In this document: piece after piece, positions 1 through 11,110 of the stretch
Position numbering within the stretch: the first letter of the stretch is position 1
How the letters are laid out: each line of letters opens with the position of its first letter
Source of the DNA: Dallia pectoralis
Taxonomy: Eukaryota > Chordata > Actinopteri > Esociformes > Umbridae
NCBI GenBank assembly: GCA_029465975.1
Contig: CM055730.1
Coordinates: 6,433,801-6,497,800 of the forward strand
Direction: 5' to 3'
Length of the DNA stretch: 64,000 nt
The notes under the pieces: generated by a model
Database searches by the model: none
Seen by the model: only the letters and a program-made list of their open reading frames with translations
Told to the model about the DNA's origin: nothing
Made by a program: the position numbers and the translations under genes

Positions 1-434
1 GCCAAAGGAAGTGTAGACTGTATCCAATCAGAACCCAGATATCAGCTTGTAAATGTAAATTTAACCAAATCATTTACAGCGTAAATACTTTTTTCCCACT
101 ATAATTCTCATATCATGGATGGCCAGTCCTTGCATTCACAGCTTTGTCTATGAATTTTAATGCGAAGTCACATTTCTCATGGCCCATTGGCCAAGTGGTC
201 CGCTTTTAACTGAAACTGGGGGCGGGAACTACGCTTTGTTATTCTATAAAATCAATGCTGATTCTCTGAGTTTACTTGGATCATTATCACTCATATCAAT
301 AAGGATATAAAATCCATGGTTTCATTTTGCTGTAATCTAGTGCAAAGTTACTAACGTCCAAGAGCTTCCTGTCTGCTTCATCTGTCTAAATACAGTAAAC
401 TAACATACAAGGGCTTCCCGTCTGCTTCATCTGG
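1..434 (+). promoter_or_regulatory. Promoter-like motif cluster, possibly part of an LTR
   Basis: Within about 65 bp lie an inverted CCAAT box (ATTGG, 186-190), a GC box (GGGGCGGGAA, about 219-228) and a TATA box (TATAAAA, 245-251), in the usual order and spacing for a plus-strand RNA polymerase II promoter. Initiation would be expected near 275. No long open frame follows; the 36-bp minisatellite starts about 160 bp later. A stretch containing CTTCC(T/C)GTCTGCTTCATCTG occurs twice, near 362-384 and 413-433. The cluster could be a host promoter, the U3 part of an old LTR, or chance. The rest of the interval shows no recognisable feature. Confidence 0.25.
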
Positions 435-1684
435 GTAGTGTGATGTTATATGTGTCCATATGGTTCTGGCATTAGATGGTGTGGTGTTATATATGTCCAT
501 ATGGTTCTGCCATTAGATGGTGTTATATATGTCCATAAGGTTCTGGCATTAGATGGTGTTATATATGTCCATATGGTTCTGCCATTAGATGGTGTTATAT
601 ATGTCCATATGGTTCTGGCATTAGATGGTGTGGTGTTATATATGTCCATATGGTTCTGCCATTAGATGGTGTTATATATGTCCATATGGTTCTGCCATTA
701 GATGGTGTTATATATGTCCATATGGTTCTGGCATTAGATGGTGTTATATATGTCCATATGGTTCTGCCATTAGATGGTGTTATATATGTCCATATGGTTC
801 TGGCATTAGATGGTGTGGTGTAATATGTGTCCATATGGTTCTGCCATTAGATGGTGTTATATATGTCCATATGGTTCTGCCATTAGATGGTGTGATGTTA
901 TATATGTCCATATGGTTCTGCCATTAGATGGTGTTATATATGTCCATATGGTTCTGCCATTAGATGGTGTTATATATGTCCATATGGTTCTGCCATTAGA
1001 TGGTGTTATATATGTCCATATGGTTCTGCCATTAGATGGTGTTATATATGTCCATACGGTTCTGCCATTAGATGCTGTGGTGTAATATGTGTCCATATGG
1101 TTCTGCCATTAGATGGTGTGGTGTTATATATGTCCATATGGTTCTGCCATTAGATGGTGTTATATATGTCCATATGGTTCTGCCATTAGATGGTGTTATA
1201 TATGTCCATATGGTTCTGCCATTAGATGGTGTTATATATGTCCATATGGTTCTGCCATTAGATGGTGTTATATATGTCCATATGGTTCTGCCATTAGATG
1301 GTGTGGTGTTATATATGTCCATATGGTTCTGCCATTAGATGGTGTTATATATGTCCATATGGTTCTGCCATTAGATGGTGTTATATATGTCCATATGGTT
1401 CTGGCATTAGATGGTGTTATATATGTCCATATGGTTCTGCCATTAGATGGTGTTATATATGTCCATATGGTTCTGGCATTAGATGGTGTGGTGTTATATA
1501 TGTCCATATGGTTCTGCCATTAGATGGTGTTATATATGTCCATATGGTTCTGCCATTAGATGGTGTTATATATGTCCATATGGTTCTGCCATTAGATGGT
1601 GTTATATATGTCCATACGGTTCTGCCATTAGATGCTGTGGTGTAATATGTGTCCATATGGTTCTGCCATTAGCTGCTGTGGTTT
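435..1684 (+). repeat. 36-bp minisatellite with 185-bp higher-order structure
   Basis: About 34 head-to-tail copies of a 36-bp unit contain GTCCATATGGTTCTGCCATT. Variants carry G instead of C in the CTGSCATT position or a 5-bp GTGGT insertion, making a 41-bp unit. The insertion recurs every five units over much of the array (about 627 to 812, 890 to 1075, 1115 to 1300, 1300 to 1485), giving a period of 185 bp (4 x 36 + 41). Because 36 is a multiple of three, frames stay open on both strands; they carry no coding signal. Confidence 0.97.
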
Positions 1685-2171
1685 ACACATTGCGTAGCAA
1701 ATTTTGCATTTTCTAATTAAAATGAGTTTCACCTGGTCATAATAAGGTCTCTCGCAATATAAACCCCTAAAGTCTCCTGTCGCTCACACAGATACAATGT
1801 CCAAATGGAAACATTATCTGAGCCAATCAGCACCATTTGATGGATTATATGACTGGCAGGTACTAGAGATAACCATGCTCACTAATAAGTGTCTCATTAA
1901 CCTCAGCACAGGAAGTGACATAGAAAAATAATGGGAAGTGTTTGAAAATGATCGGTCACAGTGTAGCGATACTTCAGTAATCAGGAATATGTTTGTGATC
2001 TGATATGTTTATGCATCACATTTTAGAATGCATGTTAGGACTCGGATTCTGATTCAAATCATTTTGATGCAATTTACATAATTTATGCCAGGTGCTGTTC
2101 GTCCAGAGTGAGTTTATTCATTTTCAAACTGACCCCATGTGGGAATGAAAGCAACAACCGTGGCATTGCAA
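1685..2171. other. Unique non-coding interval
   Basis: AT-rich single-copy sequence between two large minisatellites. I see no coding frame of credible composition, RNA gene or transposon end. Confidence 0.6.
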
Positions 2172-3299
2172 CCACCCAGATCCACCCCCTCACCCCCCAT
2201 GCAGACGTACCACCCAGACCAACCCCCTCACCACCCCCCTCCCCACGCAGATGTAGCACCCAGACCCACCCCCTCACCACCACCCCCCATGCAGACGTAC
2301 CACCCAGACCCACCCCCTCCCCATGCAGATGTAGCACCCAGACCCACCCCCTCACCACCCCCTCCCCATGCAGATGTACCACCCAGACCCACCCCCTCCT
2401 CATGCAGATGTACCACCCAGACCCACCCCCTCACCACCCCATCCCCATGCAGATGTACCACCCAGACCCACCCCCTCACCACCCCCTCCTCATGGAGATG
2501 TACCACCCAGACCCACCCCCTCACCACCCCCCCCATGCAGACGTACCACCCAGACCCACCCCCCCCTCCTCATGCAGATGTACCACCCAGACCCACCCCC
2601 TCACCACCACCCCCCCCATGCAGATGTACCACCCAGACCCACCCCCTCACCACCACCCCCCATGCAGATGTACCACCCAGACCCACCCCCTCCCCCCTCC
2701 CCATGCAGATGTACCACCCAGACCCACCCCCTCACCCCCTCCCCATGCAGACGTACCACCCAGACCCACCCCCTCCCCATGCAGATGTACCACCCAGACC
2801 CACCCCCTCACCACCACCCCCCATGCAGACGTACCACCCAGACCCTCCCCCCTCCCCATGCAGATGTACCACCCAGACCCACCCCCTCCCCATCCCCCCA
2901 TGCAGACGTACCACCCAGACCCACCCCCTCCCCATGCAGATGTACCACCCAGACCCACCCCCTCACCACCCCCTCCCCATGCAGATGTACCACCCATACC
3001 CACCCCCCTCCTCATGCAGATGTACCACCCAGAACCACCCCCTCCCCCTCCCCATGCAGATGTACCACCCAGACCCACCCCCTCACCCCCTCCCCATGCA
3101 GACGTACCACCCAGACCCACCCCATCCCCATGCAGATGTACCAACCAGACCCACCCCCTCACCCCCTCCTCATGCAGATGTACCACCCAGACCCACCCCC
3201 TTCCCCATGCAGATGTACCACCCAGACCCACCCCCTCACCCCCCTCCCCATGCAGATGTACCACCCAGACCCTGCCCCTCCCCATCCCCCCCATGCAGA
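2172..3299 (+). repeat. C-rich minisatellite, about 40-bp unit
   Basis: Roughly 28 to 30 variable-length units share the core CATGCAGATGTACCACCCAG followed by ACCCACCCCCTC, with extra blocks such as CACCACC and CTCCCC. The plus strand is almost free of G outside GCAG and GATG, and the minus strand is rich in runs of three to five G. Unit length varies (about 28 to 45 bp) because of C-run and CACCACC differences, so all three plus frames are open for hundreds of codons. The translation (PPRPTPSPP-like) is a repeat artefact. Confidence 0.96.
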
Positions 3300-5339
3300 C
3301 AATCAGCAGCACTGTGTGATTGTTTCAGAGGTTCCACTATCGGCTTAAGGAGAGATGTGCAAACAAAAGGATTAATCTATGTGTTGTGTTAATGTCATCG
3401 TCACACGTTCCTGGACCTGAAAACTAAACCTCACTAATGATAAGAGGACCTGCACTGAACGCCAGCGCCACGAATAAATTAACTCAGCACATTTCAAATC
3501 ATCTGTGACCGTGACAGACGGAAATAGGAGTGTGAGAGGTTGGCTCTGAATGCCCTTTCACTAGCCCACAATGTCCATGTCCAAAACTGGATACATTATA
3601 ACATATTATCACATATCAGTCATGTGACCCAATTAACCTCACTTTAGATGAGCTGTGGCCACGGGACAAACACAATATTTACAACAATCAGACCAGATGT
3701 AAATAATCAAAACCAGCTGTAGCAAACAGCCATGCCATTCAGTTGAGTGTGACTGGTGCTTGCAATGCCATGGTGGACAGAATTGGTTGGTTGTTCTTGT
3801 TAACAGCCTATAATCAACTTTAATGCAATTGTGTTTTTAAAAATGTAGGCCGCAATACCATAAAATCATATTCAGTGTCTTTTGATGGCATTACCTCAGT
3901 GTCTCTGAGTTTGTTTGGCACACTCCTGTACATGGAGACAGACGTTGAGACTCAAATCCCAGGTTCCAGGATAGGTGCTTTTGACATAATGGGTGGTGGG
4001 TTCAGATGTGTTTAAGGTCGGAAATGTATTCACTCGCGCTGGAGCAAAGTGTCAACAAAATTACTAAAATGTAAATGTGTGCAAACATAACTGTTTGTTG
4101 TTTTGGATTAAAGAGGCAGATAAATTGAAGGTGATATTATAACCCCAATTGCCAACAACTGAAACATGACCAAACATTGTTTAAGCTGGCCAAACCAGGT
4201 GCTCAGTGTTGACAGAATCTGGGGAGAATAATGCAACACAGACAAACAATATCCACTGATTCATAAGTCCTCTGGCTACATTTTTTAAGGCCCTAGACAT
4301 AGGTCCTTGAATAAATATGGCTCCCTAAATACATCCAACACCAGCACAACCTGCACAACCTGTCTGTTAACTCAGGCATCTGTCACATACAAGAACATGT
4401 TATTTTTCACACCCAAAAAATACACTTTAAGCTCAACCAGTGCAGCCTCCCCAATGGCACCCTACTCAATACTAGTGCACTACCTCTGACCGGTAACCAT
4501 AGAAATATATGTGGGAATGGGGATTCCAAAAAAAAACTGTCAACACATTTCAAAGACAGATGCATCATCAACTTACTCCCCAATCCTGTCAAATCTCAGT
4601 GCTAATCCCTGGCTCTCTGGTGAATGGACTGAACAGAAGTGGTAATAGCATTCAGCCGTGAGGGACGCCACTGTGTTAGGGAGCTCTATATAGATAGCGT
4701 TACACAACAAGTGTGGATAGCAGCTGAGTAGTTGTTAACCAAGGTGCTAGACGCTGATTGATTTCCATATTGTAAGGATAGTTTTTCTGTAAATGTGTGG
4801 GCTGACCAATGACTGCGGGTGAACTCCTAGCCTTTCATCTAGGCCGTGCTTGTATTGTGTCTGGAGCGGTGTAGGGGGTCTGGACACAGAAGAGGCAGAT
4901 TGGGCACTTTCAAAAGTCATGTACCCATGCTCAATGAAGGCACAGCTGTCTTGGGCTCTATTTCATTGTGCCAGGATGTCCACCTCTGTCTTGTTTTGAG
5001 CCTAAACTGTGCTGCAGCGAGGCACGTGGCTGGGAGCTCTCTGAGGTGAAGCATTTTGGCCAAGCATCGCCAGGGGAACGAGTGTGGCAGCTAGTGACTC
5101 CCTCAGGCTAGATCTGTTGTCTGCAAAAGATAAACAGGGTTGTAATTGAATGTGCCTAGCACGCTGACTTAGGTCTTAGTTTGACGTGCAGTGTAGAAAA
5201 AATCTTGATGGCTTGGTGAAAATGCTGTGGAGAAAAAATATGCCCATGGCTTGGTGTTGTTCAATCACATAGATATTTTTTTTTCTTGTCCATTAAAATA
5301 ATATACAAATCCTCAGAAATACAGTGTAGATAGCTCCCT
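3300..5339. other. Unique non-coding interval
   Basis: About 2 kb of ordinary AT-rich sequence. Apart from one short palindromic-element fragment (4448-4491) I see no gene, RNA or transposon. Confidence 0.6.
4448..4491 (+). mobile_element. Partial copy of the CCAAATGGCACCCTA palindromic element
   Basis: Begins CCAATGGCACCCTACTC and continues into a tract ending TAGTGCACTACCTCTGACC. This matches the left half of the dispersed short element described at 57162 and 63620. The right half is absent. Confidence 0.6.
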
Positions 5340-5668
5340 TCATTAGTCCTGTGTTCCATGGCATGTTGTGTTAGCTATTCCAATTTTAGCAGAGCTGAAC
5401 ACTGTTGTGCTGATTAAAGAAGAAATAAAACTGGCCTTCTTTAGACTAGATATCAAGTGTATCTACAGCTGTGGGTTCAATTACAGGCTGAAACAAGCAG
5501 AAACAAAAAAAACATTTTTCAGTCAGTCTATTCTTGATATGAAGGCTATTCCATGAGATAATGTCCTTTACCTTTTACTATATTTCCCATTAAAACATTT
5601 AATGTCTAGTTTCATTTAAAAAAAATTATTTCTAAGTGACCCCAAAAAACCTTGAACGGTAATGTACC
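5340..5668 (+). mobile_element. Internally deleted Tc1/mariner transposon (salmonid-type)
   Basis: The segment 5362-5555 resembles the 5' leader and transposase start of the abundant salmonid/teleost Tc1 subfamily: GTTGTGCTGATTAAAGAAG, then a tract ending GGCTG, then CAGTCTATTCTTG and GAAGGCTATTCC, which correspond to the QSIL and EGYS parts of the N-terminal helix-turn-helix. The initiator ATG of the family reads ACA here. The sequence then jumps to the 3' terminus, where ATTTCTAAGTGACCCC and TTGAACGGTAATGT (about 5626-5667) form the typical terminal inverted repeat. More than 1 kb of transposase is missing, so the copy is dead. The subfamily match is from memory. Confidence 0.8.
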
Positions 5669-5756
5669 TATTTGATGAGCATGTTTAGGGTTTTCTGACA
5701 TTTTGAATATCAACAAAACACATGTTCTCCTGTGGTTCATACTATCTACAAATTCT

Positions 5757-5846
5757 CCCATATGGCACAAGGTTACCAGTGTCAACGGGGCTCTTGTCAA
5801 AAGCAGAGCGCTATACAGGGAATAGGGTTTCATTTAGGATGCGACC
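5757..5846 (+). mobile_element. Short palindromic (MITE-like) element copy
   Basis: The left end CCCATATGGCAC and the right end AATAGGGTTTCATTTAGGA are imperfect inverted partners. The core GGGCTCTTGTCAAAAGCAGAG matches the other copies, where it usually reads TGGTCAAAAGTAGTGCAC. Confidence 0.7.
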
Positions 5847-7140
5847 GTACTCTCTTCCAACTATACCCGTTCTACAGAGCCCACAAATCTCTTGCCAATT
5901 ATCTCTCACCTTAAAGGTTGAGCTGTGCTCCAATTCAGGCCACTGAGAATCACACGCAACAGTGCTTTGACATTGGAGCATGAAGTTGGGGACGGTGTAA
6001 TGAGCTTCTGTGTCAACTTCAGCAGGCACAACTGTGTTGTTTATATCAGTGTCACAACTAGCAGAGCTGAAATAACACTGCGCTAGTGTTAATGGATTGT
6101 AGAATCGGCCCAGATCCAATTTGCCACATCCACAAATTTCTGTAATTTTCTGCACTTTTTAACCACACCTTTCATCCCCTGCCTGAATATGTTGGTAGCT
6201 TCACAACCACTTTGGTTTTGACTGACAGAAGTATTTAAGCCAAAGCCCTGAGATTTACTTTAATTAACAAATGTCTAAAGATCTGTCTGAAGTCTTTTAT
6301 GTCTGTCTGTCTTGGTCATTGGTTTTAGAGATTTAAGTCTAAATCCGTTGTGCCCACTGTCTCTGTCTTGTTCTCTCTCCCCCTCTCCCTTTTTTCTCTC
6401 CCCCCCTCTCCCTTTATCTGCCCCCACTAATCCCCCTTTCTTTACTTTCAGTACTTTACAACGCACCCTTGCATTCTCTCTCTCTCAATTTTTTAAATTT
6501 AAGTAAAGATCTATGTTTTACAGTACAACACAACAAATGTACTAAACCATACCTTAACTCTCTTTAAAATGATTATAGTTAAAAGGAACACGCATGAAAA
6601 ACACTCTCTCTCTCTACCTGCCTCCCTCCGTCAATATATTTATGTGAAACTCTAACCTGCTCTGGAGGCCCGATAACAGGAGCATTTCTTATCTCTGTCT
6701 ACCTGTCAACTACAGCTACAGTATCTCCTGGAGACATCCCTCTTTTACCTGCTCCCTCCTTCCATCACTTCTCCCCTGCCTCAGAATTTATCTTTCAGGT
6801 GCTGTTGACGCATGAAGCAGTTTTCCTCCAGTCTGCCTCGAAGCATTCTGAAGGATACTGGTGTCCGTCTGGAGAAAAACGGCAACTCAAGTCTGTGCTG
6901 TCTATTGCATAAACCGGACGGGAAAGTGAATTGACTAGATTTTAAAACTTCCACTTTGCCTGCTGTGGATGAACACAGTTCAGACATTATCTTTAAACGT
7001 TTCATGTAAGAAAACAACATCTAATGCTTTTTGCTCACTAACATAAACACGAAAGGTACCCAATATATTTATGGAATGTTCATCTCAAAAGAGAGAATCA
7101 TTACAACTGGATTAATCTATTGGCAAGTCCAAAAAAGGCT
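5847..7140. other. Non-coding interval with pyrimidine-rich tract
   Basis: The segment 6355-6490 is a C/T-rich run (CTCTCTCC, CCCCTCTCCC) and 6600-6640 a short TC-rich run. A 114-codon minus-strand frame at 5811-6155 overlaps the MITE at its 3' end and has no domain I recognise. No promoter or RNA gene is evident. Confidence 0.5.
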
Positions 7141-7534
7141 ACTGTCACGCTTACCATGGTTTAGTGAATGCATGAACGCCAAATGCAGACAGGCATACTC
7201 ATGTTCGTGGTATTTATTAACTCGAATAGAAAAACGAACGCCAAGCGCAAACGGAAAACATCCACTGAATGAAAAAAACGGTGCAATAGAACAACTTAAT
7301 GAAAACGTCAAACAGTGACATACTGTATATAACTGCACGCTCACCATGGAAACTGAAATGTAACGTACAAATACTTCTAAGCACTGTGCAACCACACCCA
7401 GTGAACTGAATAGAACTCCTAACCACCCAACTGAAAACTGGTGTGCACTATCATAACTAACCTAACCAGAACTAGTGTGTGCACCAGACTAAAAACCCTG
7501 GAGTGGGGACCTACTGTCCACCACTTGTGACAGC
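7141..7534. mobile_element. Candidate non-autonomous element with TGTCAC ends
   Basis: The left end ACTGTCACGCTT and the right end CTTGTGACAG are imperfect inverted partners about 390 bp apart. The interior is A-rich and non-coding. Its size and its ends resemble the 387-bp element at 19604-19990, suggesting one family. Autonomous partner and superfamily are unknown. Confidence 0.4.
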
Positions 7535-7933
7535 TATACCCTCTGTGTCAACTGCCTGTGCCTTTATTTCTCTCTACACAACCCAATCTTATAAATAGTC
7601 TGATAATGTAATTATGTAATTATGTGAGTATTACTTTTTAAAACGAACAAACTCTATATAGCTATATTTGAGTAGCATAAATATTATTCAAGATCCTAAT
7701 CACTTTGATATTGTGAAATGAAACGTTACCATATTACTGGTTTTCAATTAAACTAATTGGGTTAAATGCGTTACGGTAGTTACCATGATAATTAGCCAGC
7801 AAACCGGCCAGTTTAGACCACGAAACAAAATATGTAAACAGAGTTCACAATATATCTAGAGATTAATGACATTTAGCTGGTTACACAGTTATTGTCAGAT
7901 AACTACAAATCTGAGATTTCTCTAAATACCCAC
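7535..7933. other. Unique non-coding interval
   Basis: AT-rich sequence, nothing recognisable until the candidate exon that follows. Confidence 0.5.
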
Positions 7934-8010
7934 GCTTGTCATCTTCATCGACAGTCTTCAACTTCTTCTGCAGAGCATCTAGCAACGACTTCTCGTCACC
8001 CGGAGCGACA
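7934..8010 (-). CDS. Candidate coding exon, unknown gene
   Basis: On the minus strand a pyrimidine-rich tract ends in TTTGCCAG, then comes a 77-nt segment open in one frame and followed by GTGGGT. It would encode 25 residues including GDEKSLLDALQKKLKTVDED, an acidic/lysine-rich amphipathic helix of clearly protein-like composition unlike its AT-rich surroundings. The frame stays open past the donor for about 17 more codons. I do not recognise the protein. A competing plus-strand reading is a 49-nt exon at 7974-8022, with acceptor CTTCTTCTGCAG and strong donor GGG/GTGAGT, also open in one frame. The locus may be a real exon, but strand and gene are unsettled. Confidence 0.35.
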
Positions 8011-8022
8011 CTGGCAAACGGG

Positions 8023-8871
8023 GTGAGTGCAAACAGGAAAGGTTTTCTATAACCAGCATGCTACATGTCTGCCTGGCATCACTTGAAACCAGATGATCAA
8101 CATGTCAACCATTCAATCTCACTGTGTTCCTGAACTATAGAGAAACTTTGCTTTTCATTCTTTTAGCGCTCATTTACCTCATATAAAAAAAAACATCTCA
8201 AATGCAAAGGACATTGGCCATGGTTCCCCAGTGTTAGATACCGGCCGGTTAATTAGCTCATTTTTCACGTGTTCCCTTTTCCGATCTAGCTCTTAATTGT
8301 AATCGGATCCGCTTCCTGCTTGTTTTGCATCCCTGCCTCTACTGGGTGTGTGTTTTATCAAAGGCCAGGATAACTCAGCGGTTAAATATTGACCGAACTT
8401 GTCATTCTCCACCCCCCAGTGCATTAGGCCATTCCAGCGCATTGATAGATCGGTCTGTGGAGTTGTGCGTCACCTCAACCCTATTACAGACTACCTGCAG
8501 TATTACTGGACCAAATAACTGATATGGACACGTCAATCACCTCTACTCATTTATTCAGATCTATATTTAGCGTGCCGTCCTTCCATTGATAGTGCCAATC
8601 TACGAATGATTCAGCGGTGGCTGTCTTTGTCCGATTGCCTCCATTTGGTATCGATTAACATAGTTTTAAATGACTTAGGATTTTAACAAAATTAAGCGTA
8701 AACATTTAAACATTTGATATTATTGAACGGTACATTTACTGATCCCTTCGCCCAGATATTCGGCGAGAGGAACATGCCAAATCATGTGCACTGCATCCCA
8801 CCGAATTGTAATGAACCTCAAGGAGACAGGAGTGGATTATTTAACGGAGTGCCAAATAACCATCTAATGCT
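8023..8871. other. Unique non-coding interval
   Basis: No repeat structure or convincing coding frame. The short frames at 8325-8522 and 8714-8953 have no recognisable features. Confidence 0.5.
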
Positions 8872-9062
8872 TGTAGTCGTAGGGCAGGCAGAGATCCCAA
8901 AACCAGTAATCCAATACACAAGGAGGCAGTACCAGGCAATACCAAAATCATAGTCGTGTAGCAGGCAGAGATCCAAAAACCAGTAATACAATACACAAGG
9001 AGGCAGTACCAGGCAATACCAAAATCATAGTCGTGTAGCAGGCAGAGATCAAAAACCAGCTG
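8872..9062 (+). repeat. 77-bp tandem duplication, about 2.4 copies
   Basis: The segment GCAGGCAGAGATC recurs at 8884, 8961 and 9038, exactly 77 bp apart, with AAAATCATAGTCGTG and GGAGGCAGTACCAGGCAATA between. Sequence of this type occurs inside teleost interspersed repeats, so the duplication probably lies in an old non-autonomous element reaching about 9230. No protein is encoded. Confidence 0.75.
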
Positions 9063-10194
9063 AACAGATAAACAAGGCAAAGGTACAGGGGAGCAGGCTA
9101 GAGTAAAAACCCCTAACAAACATGGGGCAAACCCAAGATAACACTTGGAACAACTTGACTGAAAGGCTCTGTAATGCTGCTCACACAAATAATACCTCAC
9201 ACTGACTTCATATACCAGTGGTAATTGGATACAGGTGCTAGAACTCTGATGAATGGGCGAGGGTTCTGATAGGCTGGGATGTGGTGGTGGAAGCGGGTGT
9301 GATGGCGTTTGGTTTGTGGTGTTGGTAGCTGGGGTTACGGTGACTTGACTGGTGGTGGCGCTGTAGTGGGTCTGGAGGTCTGATGAAATCCAAAAGATAC
9401 ATTAGTGGTCACTTAATACACCCAGATTTCTGTTGGGTCAATAGCTTTCCATTACCCTATACAATACATTTTGTTACTCCTCTCGAGTTTAACAAAGGCT
9501 CAAGTCGTTCCTGGGTTTTAACGGGCATTTATTCGGTGACATAATCTTCAAACATGTCTTACATGTTCCTTTACATTTCCTTATTGCCGTCAGAACTGGT
9601 ATAAATAAAGTACAGAAAACATAAATTAACATTAACTTCTAAACATACCCTACAGACAATACAAAACGAAATCACCTAAAAGTAATAACGCATACATTTA
9701 TGTCATGTAAAAATAACATTTCAATTGGCTTGTTACCAACAAAGTTGTGTTATACCAATAACTAATAAAGAAATAAAATATACCTCATTGGCCGCCTGGT
9801 CCCGAGAGGGTAAACCTAGACTGAGAAATACATCTCCAAACTTCACCTATACAACTTATGTGGAAACCTTATATCTCCTTGGGTTTTATACAGTAGACTT
9901 GAAAACGAAGCACATGTCTCTCCTTCTGCTCTTAGTGAGTGCACCCCTTTCAGCGTCCCCACAACAACAAATTATAATTCCACATGGAACAAAAAATAAG
10001 TTCCCCCTTTTTACAAGGTTTTTAAACAACAACAAAAGGCAAATAAAACATGAAATAATTACGTATTGATCATGAGACATTATTTCAACCATAATATTTT
10101 TGAACCTTCATATATTATATTTTAACTGAACCACATTGAACTGAAATATGTATGTTTCTTTGATGACAGCTACACATTTCAACTGATTGGGCTT
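9063..10194. other. Unique non-coding interval
   Basis: The start probably continues the interspersed repeat noted at 8872. A G/T-rich stretch covers 9290-9380. The rest is AT-rich with no recognisable feature. Confidence 0.5.
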
Positions 10195-10424
10195 AGGGTT
10201 AGAAATGTCTTTGTTTTCCATAAATTTAAATAGGAAATATAGCAAAATGAATCGGTCATTTAATCATTGACAAGATTAAAATAATGATTTTAAATTTAAA
10301 TAATTAATGTGTCCTTTTAACTTTGCTTTCGGCAAAGAATCCTCCGTTTGCAGTAATTACAGCCTTGTAGATCTTTGGCATTCTATTTATTCTTAACTGA
10401 AGCGATTTCATCCCATGCTTCCCG

Positions 10425-10556
10425 AAGCTCCTCCCACAAGTTTGTTTGATTGGCACGGTTGTCGGATCAAGCTCCTCCCACACGTTTGCTTGATGGGCAC
10501 GGTTGTGGGATCAAGCTCCTCCCACACGCTTGCTTGATTGGTTCGGGTCTGGGATC
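10425..10556 (-). repeat. 44-bp triplication inside the Tc1 remnant
   Basis: AAGCTCCTCCCACA begins at 10425, 10469 and 10513, exactly 44 bp apart, with GTTTGCTTGAT and GGCACGGTTGT in each copy. It corresponds to the C-terminal transposase region around WEQL/WEEL. This is a short tandem array born inside a transposon. Confidence 0.85.
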
Positions 10557-10635
10557 ATGCTGCTCCCACAACAGCTAACCGGGGTGGAAATCTTGTCACC
10601 GTGCTGGACACTTGATTATAGAGCAAACAACCAGC

Positions 10636-10827
10636 TCACTGCTTCTTCCCTAAATTGCTATCGCATAGTTTCGAGCTTTGATTTGGGTCATTGTCCTGTT
10701 GTAGAAGGAAATTGGCTCCAATCAAGCTCAATCTACAGGGTATGGCATGATGTTGCAAAATGGAGTGATAGCCTTTCTTCTGCAAAATTCCCTTTACTCT
10801 GTATAAATCTAACCACCACCAAAGCAA
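10636..10827 (-). pseudogene. Tc1 transposase fragment
   Basis: The 63-codon open segment contains GYHSILQHHAIPC, then LIGANFLLQQDNDP and ends near LGKKQ. These are signature segments of the Tc1 catalytic domain, including the second acidic residue (D in QQDNDP). The DNA-binding half and first acidic region lie upstream in broken frames or are deleted, and the third acidic codon is a stop. The enzyme would normally cut and rejoin transposon ends; this copy cannot make a complete protein. Confidence 0.85.
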
Positions 10828-11110
10828 TCCGAGACCATCACATTGCCTCCACCTTGCTTAACAGATGGCGTCAAGCACTCCTCCGTCTTTTCATTTGGTC
10901 TGCGTCTCACAAACGTCTGTCCATCACATTTTTTCCCATTCTTCCTCTGTCCAGTGTCATGTGGTTATGTGGATATTCCATTAATAGGAATTCGTTTCCA
11001 GCTCATCTACACTGTATTCCTGACTAATTTGACATTTTATAGGACAGACAATTTGCTTTTCTTTCGACAGAACAAGGACATTTCTAAGTGACCGCACACT
11101 TTTGAATGGA

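Larger units (their letters stand above)
10195..11110 (-). mobile_element. Decayed Tc1/mariner transposon (salmonid-type)
   Basis: Read on the minus strand, inverted terminal segments lie at 11065-11110 (AAGTGACC and ACTTTTGAATGG on the plus strand) and near 10200-10220 (AGAAATGTCTTTGTT). Between them runs a transposase remnant on the minus strand with its N-terminal DNA-binding half missing. Two arms of the catalytic centre are recognisable. The second acidic region reads LLQQDNDP. The third acidic codon, normally GAG before CTGTTGTGGGAGCAG, aligns to TAG. The C-terminus still encodes a stretch like KAVITANGG. Part of the C-terminal region is triplicated (see 10425). Confidence 0.85.

Noticed and set aside
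2108..3392. Proline-rich open frames of 326 to 417 codons on the plus strand
   Set aside because: All three frames are open across the same C-rich tandem array and the minus strand is partly open too. The product is pure repeat and there is no single-copy domain.
5811..6155. 114-codon minus-strand frame as a gene
   Set aside because: Its C-terminal part runs into the palindromic mini-element and the rest has no recognisable domain or splice context. It may be repeat-derived.
10503..11027. 174-codon plus-strand frame
   Set aside because: Antisense of the Tc1 transposase remnant, whose recognisable protein is on the minus strand.
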